This document shows positions 57,783 to 64,000 of a stretch of 64,000 nt of DNA, piece by piece (position 1 is the first letter of the stretch; every line of letters starts with the position of its first letter). The translations under genes were made by a program, and so were the position numbers. The stretch lies in assembly GCA_021838445.1 (NCBI GenBank), contig JAKCDU010000005.1, positions 51,250-115,249 on the forward strand, given 5' to 3'. This DNA is from Actinomycetes bacterium (lineage in GTDB: Bacteria; Actinomycetota; Acidimicrobiia; Acidimicrobiales; Palsa-688). The notes below the pieces were generated by a model that searched no databases, was not told where the DNA came from, and worked only from the letters and a program-made list of their open reading frames with translations.

Positions 57783-58718
57783 CTACCCGGTGAGCAGATC
57801 GCGGGCGTTGAGATCGAGAGTGGGTTGACGGAGCTTGGAGATGGCCCGGGCTTCGATCTGGCGGATGCGCTCGCGGGTCAGGTGGAAGTAGACGCCGACC
57901 TCGTCGAGGGTGCGGGGCTCGCCGTGGTCGAGCCCGAAACGCAGCTGGAGGACGACCCGTTCCCGTTCGTCGAGGACCGTCAGCAACTTTGCCACCTCCC
58001 CTGACAGGAGCGAGGCCGCCGCCGCTTCGAAAGGCGACACGGCGGAGCGGTCCTCGACCACGTCCCCGAGCTCACCGTCGCTGTCGGCCCGAAGGGGCTC
58101 GGACAGGGACATCGGCTCTCCGACGTAGCGGATGATCTCCTCGACCTTCGAGTGCTCGAGGCCGAGGTCTTCGGCAAGCTCGATGATGGTCGGACGCCGC
58201 CCCAGGGTCGCCTCGAGCCGGGCCCGGGCCTTGGTCACCCGGTTGAGGAGGTCACCGGCGTGAATCGGCAGTCGCACCGTCCGTCCGGTGTTGGCGATCC
58301 CCCGTGTGATGGCCTGGCGGATCCACCAGGTGGCGTAGGTGGAGAATTTGAAGCCCTTGCGCCAGTCGAACTTCTCGACCGCGTGGATCAGGCCGAGGTT
58401 CCCTTCCTGGACCAGATCCAGGAGGGGAAGCTCGGCCGCCTGGTATCGCTTGGCGATGGACACCACCAGCCGGAGGTTGGCTTTGACGAAGGTCTCGGTG
58501 GCCTCCTCACCAGCTCGGACCAGACGCCGAAGCTCTCGCTGGCGCGACGGCGTCAGCGTTTCGTCGGCGGACAGCTCGGCTCGGGCACGTCGTCCGGCTT
58601 CGACCGCCTGAGCCAACTGGATCTCACCATTCTTGGTGAGCAGCGCGTATTTCCCGACGTCGTTCAGGTAGAGCCGAACCAGGTCTTCCTCGGGCTGGAC
58701 AGCACGCTTGTTGGGCAC
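57783..58718 (-). CDS. Group-2 sigma-70 factor (SigB/HrdB-like)
   Basis: A 311-residue sigma factor resembling the primary sigma but without the large 1.1 region. Region 1.2 starts at DLVRLYLNDVGKYALLTKNGE; regions 2.3-2.4 are KFSTYATWWIRQAITRGIANTGRTVRLP; region 4 is LDERERVVLQLRFGLDHGEPRTLDEVGVYFHLTRERIRQIEARA. It would direct RNA polymerase to housekeeping-like or stationary-phase promoters. GTG 58718 starts it. Separate from the SigB/SigF-type factor at 29347. Confidence 0.92.
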   Translation of the reverse strand: MPNKRAVQPEEDLVRLYLNDVGKYALLTKNGEIQLAQAVEAGRRARAELSADETLTPSRQRELRRLVRAGEEATETFVKANLRLVVSIAKRYQAAELPLLDLVQEGNLGLIHAVEKFDWRKGFKFSTYATWWIRQAITRGIANTGRTVRLPIHAGDLLNRVTKARARLEATLGRRPTIIELAEDLGLEHSKVEEIIRYVGEPMSLSEPLRADSDGELGDVVEDRSAVSPFEAAAASLLSGEVAKLLTVLDERERVVLQLRFGLDHGEPRTLDEVGVYFHLTRERIRQIEARAISKLRQPTLDLNARDLLTG

Positions 58719-58954
58719 TCGTCCTCGTCTCTGCTGTTGGTGGAGACACTGCCCGAATACAAGAGCGTCAGGTGTCCAGCCGCAACAGGCTACTTGATCG
58801 GCTCCCCGGGCGGGGCCGGAAGCGGCCGCCGTGGGAACCCACCCAGGTCGCCGACGGCGACGACGCCGGGAGGCGATAGGATGACCCGGCCGGTCGGGAA
58901 CCGAACCCAGCCCGGTTTGCGGTTCGAGCCTCAGGGCTCGGGAGGTGACCCGCC
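58719..58954. other. 236-bp divergent spacer
   Basis: Between the group-2 sigma gene (minus) and the gene at 58955 (plus). On the minus strand TTGCGG, 18 nt, TGTATT is a weak promoter candidate for the sigma gene. On the plus strand TAGGAT at about 58877 could serve the 58955 gene, which has a normal leader with GGAGGTGA. A short dyad GTCGCC-GAC-GGCGAC lies near 58845. Confidence 0.4.
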
Positions 58955-59275
58955 ATGTCCGACTTACCCGACGCAGCGCCGGCTTCTGAGACCGTGGACC
59001 AGAAGGTGCTCCGTCTGCGGGGCGAAGGGCAGCCCTACGCCCGCATCAGCCGCCACTTGGGGTTCAGCCGGGGCGCCGACGCCCAGAAGGCCTTCGTGCA
59101 GGCCCTCGGCCGGCTGTCGGCCTCTGACGCGCAGCAGGTGCGATCGGAGGAGCTGTCGCGCCTGGAACGCCTGGCCGGCCGGGTCCGCGGCGACGCCGAT
59201 CAGAGCGACGCCGATCGCGCCCGCCGGCTGAAGATGATCGACAGGATGCGGACCCAGATCACGCAGGGCGCCTGA
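58955..59275 (+). CDS. Small helical DNA-binding-like protein
   Basis: A 106-residue all-helical protein preceded by a strong GGAGGTGA. The N-terminal half contains a helix-turn-helix-like segment (VLRLRGEGQPYARISRHLGFSRGADAQKAF), followed by an Arg/Leu-rich helix (SRLERLAGRVR). It may bind DNA or RNA. No family named. Transcription ends in a strong terminator shared with rpsR. Confidence 0.6.
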   Translation: MSDLPDAAPASETVDQKVLRLRGEGQPYARISRHLGFSRGADAQKAFVQALGRLSASDAQQVRSEELSRLERLAGRVRGDADQSDADRARRLKMIDRMRTQITQGA

Positions 59276-59305
59276 TACCGGCCGCTCACCGCGGGCCGGT
59301 ATCAG
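59272..59305. terminator. Bidirectional terminator, 12-bp perfect stem
   Basis: CTGATACCGGCC (59272-59283), a 10-base loop, then its exact complement (59294-59305). The stem includes the stop codon of the 58955 gene. It separates that gene from the convergent rpsR. Confidence 0.75.
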
Positions 59306-59323
59306 GGTCGACCGCACACCGCC

Positions 59324-59788
59324 CTAGGTCAGGGCGGGAAGCGTGATCTCCGACTCTTCGACGTCAGGCCCGTCGGTCTGGTAGTCACCGGTGGCGTCGG
59401 CCGACCCAGAATCGTCGGCAGCCGGGCCTGCTCCGGGAGCAGCCTGGGCGTTCCCGCGATGCTCCCCGCCCCGGCCACCGCGTGCCTGGGTCGCGGTGGT
59501 GCGCACCACATAGGGCAGCAGCGCCAGTTCCCGGGCCGTCTTGATAGCAGTGGCCACGTCGCGTTGATGCTGGGCACAGGTTCCGGTCGCCCCCCGGGCC
59601 CTGATCCGGCCCCGGTCGTTCACGAACCGCTTGAGCAGGCCCACGTCCTTGTAGTCCACCCATGTGGCGTGCTCGCGGCAGAACAGGCAGAACTTGGGAC
59701 GGCCCCGGCGGGGGTTGGCCCCACCCGCGCCCGCCGGACGGAGCCGGCGGTCGCTCGTCTTCTTCGTCGCCTTCGGATTACGGGCCAT
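59324..59788 (-). CDS. rpsR: Ribosomal protein bS18, zinc-binding form with long C-terminal tail
   Basis: A 154-residue bS18, about twice the usual length. The core (about 28-98) has the family residues [19 protein letters not shown] and [10 protein letters not shown]. Cysteines in FCLFC and in GTCAQH form the zinc-binding C+ type of S18. Residues 100-154 are an extra Gly/Ala/Asp-rich acidic tail. The usual rpsF, ssb and rplI neighbours are absent. ATG 59788 has AAGGAG upstream and a -10-like TATAGT at 59844-59849 (minus strand), so it has its own promoter. Confidence 0.9.
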   Translation of the reverse strand: MARNPKATKKTSDRRLRPAGAGGANPRRGRPKFCLFCREHATWVDYKDVGLLKRFVNDRGRIRARGATGTCAQHQRDVATAIKTARELALLPYVVRTTATQARGGRGGEHRGNAQAAPGAGPAADDSGSADATGDYQTDGPDVEESEITLPALT

Positions 59789-59843
59789 TCGGCTCCTTAT
59801 GTCGACCAGAACGGTTACAGCACTGACGGAATGGGAACGGCCG

Positions 59844-59849
59844 ACTATA
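59844..59849 (-). promoter_or_regulatory. -10 element of the rpsR promoter
   Basis: TATAGT on the minus strand, about 55 nt before the rpsR ATG, one of the best -10 matches in the window. The -35 region is poor (TGTGGG). Confidence 0.5.
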
Positions 59850-60118
59850 GGGCCCCAATCGCCCCTCCCACATTACCGCGTCGTTCCGGCCCGGTAGCCA
59901 GCGGCGGCTTCCCGGTGTGCCCGGCGACCACCCGGCGGCTACCCGCGCCGACCCGGAGGACACTCGGCGCGCCCCTGCGGCGCCCCGGCCGAGGTCACGT
60001 CGGCTACAGTGGCCGAAGAGGGTAGCTGAGCTCGACGAGATTCCCTCCGGTCCGTTCAGGACCAGGCCGTGACCCGCGTGATCCCCGGAGTCGAACGAGG
60101 CCAGGAAAGGAGGGGATC

Positions 60119-60187
60119 GTGGGTGGCCCACGGCATCGTCTACTCGTTCAAGTCAGCTCTGCTCGTCGCCGTCGAGATCGGCCGTAA
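60119..60187 (+). CDS. 22-codon upstream ORF (possible leader peptide)
   Basis: GTG at 60119 follows AAAGGAGGGG, a near-perfect Shine-Dalgarno, and the frame ends at TAA 60185-60187, just before two hairpins in the helicase leader. The peptide is Arg-rich with no fold. This arrangement suggests translation-dependent control of the leader rather than a functional product. The combination of a strong SD with a very short frame inside a long leader is what makes it notable. Confidence 0.4.
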   Translation: MGGPRHRLLVQVSSARRRRDRP

Positions 60188-60368
60188 GTCCGATCCGCCG
60201 GCCCGCGTTCCCCCGAATGGCAGGTCGCAACCTGCCGCCCGCTTCACCCTGGGAGCCGCTCATGTCGAGCGGTCCCCCGCCCCCGGCGCAACCCGGCCCC
60301 GGACCTCGCAAGAGTCCGTCGGTTCGAGGTAGCTGGCACGGCGGATCGAACAGTTCGGAGTTTCCCAC

Positions 60369-61724
60369 ATGGCGGATAACCGCCCCATTTCGTACAACCA
60401 CGACGGATCGGAGCCCGGCGCGTCCCCGGCTTCGGGCTTCAGCCTCCTCGGCGTGTCCCAGGTGCTCGTAGAGGCCCTTGCCGCCGGCGGTATCGCCGAG
60501 CCGTTCCCCATCCAGACGGCCACCGTCCCAGACGCCCTGGCCGGTCGGGACATCCTCGGCCGGGGACGGACCGGTTCGGGAAAGACGGTGGCCTTCGTGC
60601 TGCCCGTCATCGCCCGGCTCGCCGCTCGGCACCGGCGAGCGGCGGGGGGTCGCCCCCGAGCGTTGATCCTGGCCCCCACCCGAGAGCTGGCCCGCCAAAT
60701 CCACCAGGTGATCCAGCCCCTCGCGGCCAGCGTGGGCCTCGAAGCGACCACGGTGTTCGGGGGGGTACCGCTGCGACCGCAGGTGAACGCCCTGCGCCGC
60801 GGCGTGGACATCGTCGTCGCCTGCCCCGGGCGCCTCGAGGACCATCTCCGCTCGGGGATCTGCCGCCTCTCGGATGTCGAGATCACCGTGCTCGACGAGG
60901 CCGACCACATGGCCGACCTCGGGTTCCTCCCCGCCGTCCGGCGCATCCTCGACCAGACTCCCCCCAACAGCCAGCGGCTGCTCTTCTCGGCCACCCTGGA
61001 CGGGGCCGTCGACGTCCTCGTGCGGCGGTACCTGTCGAACCCGGCGGTGCACCACGTCGACGACCAGGGCGGCCCGACCCCCGAGATGGCCCATCACGTG
61101 GTGCACCTCGCCACCGCCAACCGCCTTTCGGCGCTGGTGGAGCTCACAGCGGCCCCCGGCCGCCAAGTCGTCTTCACCCGCACCAAGCACCGGGCCCGAC
61201 TCCTCACCGCCCAGTTGGTGGCGGCCGGCGTACCGGCGGTGGAGATGCACGGCAACCTCACCCAATCGGCCCGGATCCGCAATCTCGACGCCTTCAGCTC
61301 CGGCCAGGCGAGCGTCCTCGTAGCCACCGACATCGCGGCGCGCGGCCTGCACGTCGACGACGTCGAGCTGGTGATCCACGCCGACCCGCCGGTGGAGCAC
61401 AAGACCTACCTCCACCGATCCGGGCGCACCGGACGGGCCGGAGCGTCGGGCACCGTCGTCATCCTCGCCACCGAGGACCAGCGCGCCGAGGTGGCCACCC
61501 TCGGCCGGCGAGCCGGGGTGACCCCCGCCATCACCCAGCACCGCCCCGGCCAGGCCAGCCTGCGCCACATCCTCGTGGCCCCCACCGGCCCCGCGTCGGG
61601 CGGACCGGCAGGCGACCAGCCACCGGCATCCCCGTCGCCGGCCATCGACCGGGCAGAGCGGAACCGCCGCCGGGCGAGTCGGATCACGGCCAGAGCGCGA
61701 GACGGACGGATCAGAACCGCATGA
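60369..61724 (+). CDS. DEAD-box RNA helicase
   Basis: A 451-residue ATP-dependent RNA helicase. Q-motif region PFPIQTATVPDALAG, Walker A GRTGSGKT (about 64-71), PTRELARQ, DEAD (about 175-178), SAT and HRSGRTGRAG in motif VI. The C-terminal tail (about 380-451) is Pro/Arg-rich and probably binds RNA. Such helicases assist ribosome assembly or mRNA decay and are often cold-induced, which fits the long structured leader. Start ATG 60369. Confidence 0.92.
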   Translation: MADNRPISYNHDGSEPGASPASGFSLLGVSQVLVEALAAGGIAEPFPIQTATVPDALAGRDILGRGRTGSGKTVAFVLPVIARLAARHRRAAGGRPRALILAPTRELARQIHQVIQPLAASVGLEATTVFGGVPLRPQVNALRRGVDIVVACPGRLEDHLRSGICRLSDVEITVLDEADHMADLGFLPAVRRILDQTPPNSQRLLFSATLDGAVDVLVRRYLSNPAVHHVDDQGGPTPEMAHHVVHLATANRLSALVELTAAPGRQVVFTRTKHRARLLTAQLVAAGVPAVEMHGNLTQSARIRNLDAFSSGQASVLVATDIAARGLHVDDVELVIHADPPVEHKTYLHRSGRTGRAGASGTVVILATEDQRAEVATLGRRAGVTPAITQHRPGQASLRHILVAPTGPASGGPAGDQPPASPSPAIDRAERNRRRASRITARARDGRIRTA

Positions 61725-61737
61725 ACACGGAGCCGAG

Positions 61738-61986
61738 ATGAGTAGGGGGGGCGAGAGCGCCGGGAAACGGCGCGTCACCGCTCAGCGCAACGACCGCAAG
61801 TCGGCCAAGACCCAGCGGCGTGAGCAGCGCCGCCAGGAGGAGGAAGCCGCTCCGGTCGACCAGGCCAAGATGATGTCCCGGTTCCACCACCTGAACGAGC
61901 TGAGGTCGAACGGCGCAATCACCGAAGAGGACTTCGAAAGCCAACGCCACGAGATATTCGTGTCGCTCGGCCTGGAGGACCCCTAA
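61738..61986 (+). CDS. Small SHOCT-like protein
   Basis: An 82-residue protein. The N-terminal half is a basic helix (KRRVTAQRNDRKSAKTQRREQRRQEEE) and the C-terminal half reads RFHHLNELRSNGAITEEDFESQRHEIF, close to the SHOCT domain, a short oligomerisation motif usually found at protein C termini. It may help assemble an RNA-related complex with the helicase encoded 13 bp upstream (inference). Confidence 0.65.
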   Translation: MSRGGESAGKRRVTAQRNDRKSAKTQRREQRRQEEEAAPVDQAKMMSRFHHLNELRSNGAITEEDFESQRHEIFVSLGLEDP

Positions 61987-61998
61987 CGGTCAGCGTTG

Positions 61999-62018
61999 TC
62001 ATGCTATCTAAAGCATGA
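61999..62018. terminator. Hairpin after the SHOCT-like gene
   Basis: TCATGCT, 6 bases, AGCATGA: a 7-bp inverted repeat about 12 bp after the stop codon. Plausible terminator of the helicase unit, though short and without a U-tract. Confidence 0.45.
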
Positions 62019-62063
62019 TCCGGGCCGTAGTGAGGGCACGAACGTCAGACAGGGGAGGCAGCC

Positions 62064-62183
62064 ATGGCCCCACAATGGGGATGGACCCCCGACCAGGAAG
62101 ACCCCACTGCCATGGCCCGAGTGAGGAACATCGACCGCCCGCTGCATCCAACGGTTTCGCTCGGATGTTCTCCCAGCATGTGA
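62064..62183 (+). CDS. 39-codon frame with good ribosome site, possibly a gene broken by IS insertion
   Basis: ATG 62064 is preceded by GGGGAGG at good spacing and the first 25 codons (starting MAPQWGWTPDQEDPTAMARVR) read like a real N terminus. The frame stops after 39 codons at 62181-62183, about 265 bp before the IS110 remnant. It could be the truncated head of a gene disrupted by the insertion, or a genuine short gene. I cannot tell which. Confidence 0.3.
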   Translation: MAPQWGWTPDQEDPTAMARVRNIDRPLHPTVSLGCSPSM

Positions 62184-62448
62184 GCGTGAAACGGCGTGAA
62201 GGAAGGTTGATTCCGAGCGGGCGCAGAATGCTCGAGCCGCGGACGCGTGTTTCCGGCTAGCCGGGCGTCGGCGACAGCGGTCGGCGGTGGTCTGGGGCGG
62301 CACCGTCCCCAAGTCTTCCACGCCGGCTCTGGCCTGGCGGTGGAGGGCGGCTGAGGTGTGAATCTCCTGCAGCCGCGTGACGTGAGGCGCGCAGGGGTGG
62401 GGGGGGCGGCAGCCCCCGCTCGGGGCGCAGCCACGAAGTGGTCGTGGG
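62184..62448. other. IS110-proximal non-coding stretch with two hairpins
   Basis: No supported gene. On the minus strand, immediately 3' of the IS110 transposase stop, two hairpins occur: GGGGGC-ggca-GCCCCC (about 62402-62417) and CCACGA-5 nt-TCGTGG (about 62431-62447). In IS1111-group relatives the guide (seekRNA/bridge RNA) lies downstream of the transposase gene, so this could be its remnant. The rest looks like degenerate chromosomal DNA. Confidence 0.35.
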
Positions 62449-63141
62449 TCAGGCGGCGGGTTCGAGGGTGACTTTGTGGCCCATGGCTTCGAGTTGAGCG
62501 ACCAAGCGGCGCTGGTGGGCGGTGCTGGTGCGTCGCTTGTCGAAGTAGTCGCCGCCCAGGTCGTTGTAGGTTTCGCCGGTGGAGAGCAGATGCCAGGCGA
62601 TGACCAGGATGGAGTGTCCGACCGCGACCGCCGCCCGGCCGGCACCGCGACGGCCCCGGATGCGGGCGTATTGGGAGCCCAGGTAGGTGTCTTTCGATCG
62701 TCCGGCGGCATGAGCGGCCTCGACCAGGGCGATGCCGAGCCATTTCGAGCCGTGACGGGTCCGTCCCGAGCGGTGTTTGCCGGCGGACTCGTTGTTGCCT
62801 GGGCACATGCCTGCCCACGACGCCAGGTGACCTGCGGTGGGGAAGCGGGACATGTCGGTGCCGATTTCGGCGATGATCACCTCGGCCAGACGGCGGCCGA
62901 CGCCGGGGATCTCCACCAATAGCGACACCGCCGCTTCCTCAGGGCTTTGATGCAACTCGACGATCCGCTCGGACAGCGCGTTGATGGTCCGGTCGGCTTG
63001 GTCGATACGGGCCAGCATGGCTTCGCAGAGCATGGCGTGATGGTCGTTGAACCGGCCGGCCAGGGCGTCTTGGAGTTCGGGGATCTTCGATCGCATCCGG
63101 CCCTTGGCCATCTCCGCCAGAACTCTGGGGGTCGCGCTGGC
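62449..63141 (-). pseudogene. IS110-family transposase, C-terminal half only
   Basis: The 3' half of an IS110/IS1111 transposase: GRMRSKIPELQDAL, then EIPGVGRRLAEVIIAEIGTDMSRFPTAGHLASWAGMCPGNNESAGK, which includes the C-terminal domain with its conserved Ser, and GSQYARIRGRRGAGRAAVAVGHSILVIAWHLL. The N-terminal DEDD domain is missing: upstream of about 63141 the frame continues with unrelated residues, derived from the antisense of an ISAzo13 remnant. Without the catalytic DEDD part it cannot transpose. The open frame to 63573 is an artefact of the fusion. Confidence 0.85.
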
Positions 63142-63144
63142 CTG

Positions 63145-63857
63145 AACCGTTACCTCAGCGACCGGGCCGCTCAGATGGTGGCCGCGGGTGAGCCGGTGAT
63201 CAGCGTCGACACCAAAAAGAAAGAGATGGTCGGCGAATACGACAACGGCGGCGTCGAGTGGCAGCCCGAGGGCGAGCCGGTCCGGGTGAACGTGCACGAC
63301 TTCGTCGATCCCGAACAGGGTAGGGCCATCCCGTATGGCATTTACGACGTGGCCAACGACGAGGGCTGGGTCTCCGTCGGCGACACCGCCGAGTTCGCCG
63401 TCAACTCGATCCGCTCGTGGTGGTACGAGATGGGCCGGCTGCGATTCCCTCAGGCGACCAAGCTGTTGATCACCGCCGACGCCGGCGGCTCCAACGGCTA
63501 CCGGAACCGGCTGTGGAAGAAAGAACTGGCGGCGCTGGCCGCCGAGTGCGGCCTGGCCATCACCGTCTGCCACTATCCGCCTGGAACCTCGAAGTGGAAC
63601 AAGTGGAACACCGCATGTTCAGCTTCATCACCATGAACTGGCGAGGACGACCCCTCACCACCTACCGCACCGTCATCGAGCTCATCGGCGCCACCACCAC
63701 CAAAACCGGCCTGAAAATCACCGCCCGCCGGGACACCGAGTGGTACCCCACCGGAATCAAGATCACCGACGCCGAACTGGCCGCCCTGCCACTACGCCCA
63801 CACGACTTTCACGGCGACTGGAACTACACCCTCACCGCTCAATCAAACCTGCGGTGA
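63145..63857 (+). pseudogene. ISAzo13-family transposase, 5'-truncated and frameshifted
   Basis: Reads from NRYLSDRAAQMVAAGEPVISVDTKKKEMVGEYDNGG through PYGIYDVANDEGWVSVGDTAEFAV to LLITADAGGSNGYRNRLWKKELAALA and HYPPGTSKWNK, a near-complete ISAzo13 C-terminal region. At about 63595 one base is missing (expected NK-V-EHRMFSF), so the frame shifts; the continuation EHRMFSFITMNWRGRPLTTYRTVIELIG is intact in the next frame to the TGA at 63855-63857. The N-terminal part is lost at the junction with the IS110 remnant. Two independent lesions make it non-functional. Confidence 0.85.
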
Positions 63858-64000
63858 GCCCATAGATCCGGGTCGGCTCCCGCCGCCCACGCCGCCTGCC
63901 TCGCCTGGGCCCGCCCCGCCCGCAGAGCGGGCAGATGCGCTGGGGACACCCTGTCCAGCACACGCCACGCCGTCGGAGTCGAAGCCACCGGCCCGAACAG
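63839..64000 (-). pseudogene. IS1380-family transposase fragment, runs off the window
   Basis: Minus-strand frame from the right edge to a TGA at 63839-63841, 53 residues visible. LFGPVASTPTAWRVLDRV and the Ala/Arg-rich helix ending DPDLWAH match IS1380-type transposases (N-terminal third). The last residues and the stop come from the tail of the ISAzo13 remnant, so the reading frame is interrupted by it. Whether the remaining 3' part exists elsewhere is not visible. Confidence 0.7.

Larger units (their letters stand above)
59789..60368 (+). other. 580-bp spacer: long structured leader of the DEAD-box gene
   Basis: Between divergent rpsR and the helicase gene. A TACAGT at 60005-60010 (plus strand) is a candidate -10, giving a leader of about 350 nt. 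Within it are a 22-codon uORF (60119-60187), a hairpin GGCAGGT-cgca-ACCTGCC (60219-60236) and a hairpin CCGCTC-5 nt-GAGCGG (about 60251-60267). An 87-residue frame at 60069-60332 has no protein-like character. Confidence 0.45.
62449..64000. mobile_element. Insertion-sequence pile-up (IS110, ISAzo13, IS1380 remnants)
   Basis: Three transposase families occur within 1.55 kb, each incomplete. The IS110 and ISAzo13 remnants meet head to head near 63141-63145 and both lack their 5' halves; the ISAzo13 tail lies inside the IS1380 gene near 63858. I find no clear terminal inverted repeats or target duplications. The region looks like a decaying insertion hot spot at the edge of conserved chromosomal genes. 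Confidence 0.8.

Noticed and set aside
58900..58945. tRNA-like GGTTCGAGCC segment near 58920
   Set aside because: A T-loop-like string only; no acceptor, D-arm or anticodon stem can be drawn around it. It lies in the leader of the 58955 gene.
60069..60332. 87-residue plus-strand frame in the helicase leader
   Set aside because: No protein-like pattern; it overlaps the hairpins and the 22-codon uORF in another frame.
62449..63573. Single 374-residue minus-strand protein
   Set aside because: Only residues from about 145 onward match an IS110 transposase; the earlier part is the antisense of the ISAzo13 remnant.

Overview
The window is GC-rich, densely packed bacterial DNA that reads as a chromosomal segment of an actinobacterium, most likely class Acidimicrobiia or a near relative. 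The pointers are a WhiB regulator beside a PdtaS-type kinase and paired ArsA-like ATPases, DUF3107, the MSMEG_4193/DUF3090/SCO1664 trio, an HU with a Lys/Ala tail, FbiD of the F420 pathway, an LprG-like lipoprotein with its MFS partner, and many TAnnnT promoters lying 6-8 nt from a start codon. I saw no rRNA, tRNA, CRISPR array or replication origin. Taxonomy is inferred from gene content only.

Layout. 1-3460: a fused double ABC exporter cut by the left edge. 3532-5362: a tightly overlapping minus-strand set (RpiB-like, RibD-C reductase, RNase HII). 5452-6800: FbiD and a PIG-L deacetylase. 6814-10044: a Lys/Ala-rich small protein, HU and Lon. 10132-14213: a GH63-like glycosidase, an NTF2-fold protein and an ATP-dependent DNA ligase. 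14305-18709: envelope genes (MGDG-synthase-like glycosyltransferase with an extra C-terminal domain, NodB deacetylase, ZnuA-like lipoprotein, serine hydrolase). 18693-23463: AhpD-like protein, UbiB/ABC1 kinase, LprG-like lipoprotein plus MFS exporter. 23473-25015: MutM and family-5 UDG, overlapping. 25044-27069: conserved actinobacterial trio. 27081-28869: EtfA/EtfB. 28959-31072: anti-sigma kinase, sigma factor, lipid kinase. 31267-35624: WhiB, PdtaS, two ArsA-like ATPases, DUF3107. 35745-38445: dGTPase-like HD protein, then a cytochrome b and molybdopterin oxidoreductase pair. 38481-41674: Fe-S functions (Mrp carrier, SufR-like regulator, cysteine desulfurase).

41706-48429 is the most cohesive block: a complete System I cytochrome c maturation operon, ccmA-B-C-D-E-F-G-H/I, in which every gene overlaps the next and which includes a 41-residue ccmD. 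48509-55472 carries a membrane protein, glycosyltransferases, TetR and thioesterase, peroxiredoxin, VOC protein, RpiA and several uncharacterised small proteins. 55607-58718 is a minus-strand run with a group-2 sigma factor, a fatty-acid desaturase and small Cys-rich or Lys-rich proteins. 58955-61986 holds a solitary long bS18, a DEAD-box helicase with a long leader and a SHOCT-like small protein. 62449-64000 is a pile-up of broken insertion sequences (IS110, ISAzo13, IS1380).

Themes: envelope lipid and sugar handling, heme and Fe-S assembly (Ccm, Mrp, SufR-like, desulfurase), base-excision repair and regulation by two alternative sigma factors. Two gene-free stretches exceed 300 bases (50225-50567 and 59789-60368), plus the degenerate DNA beside the IS remnants.
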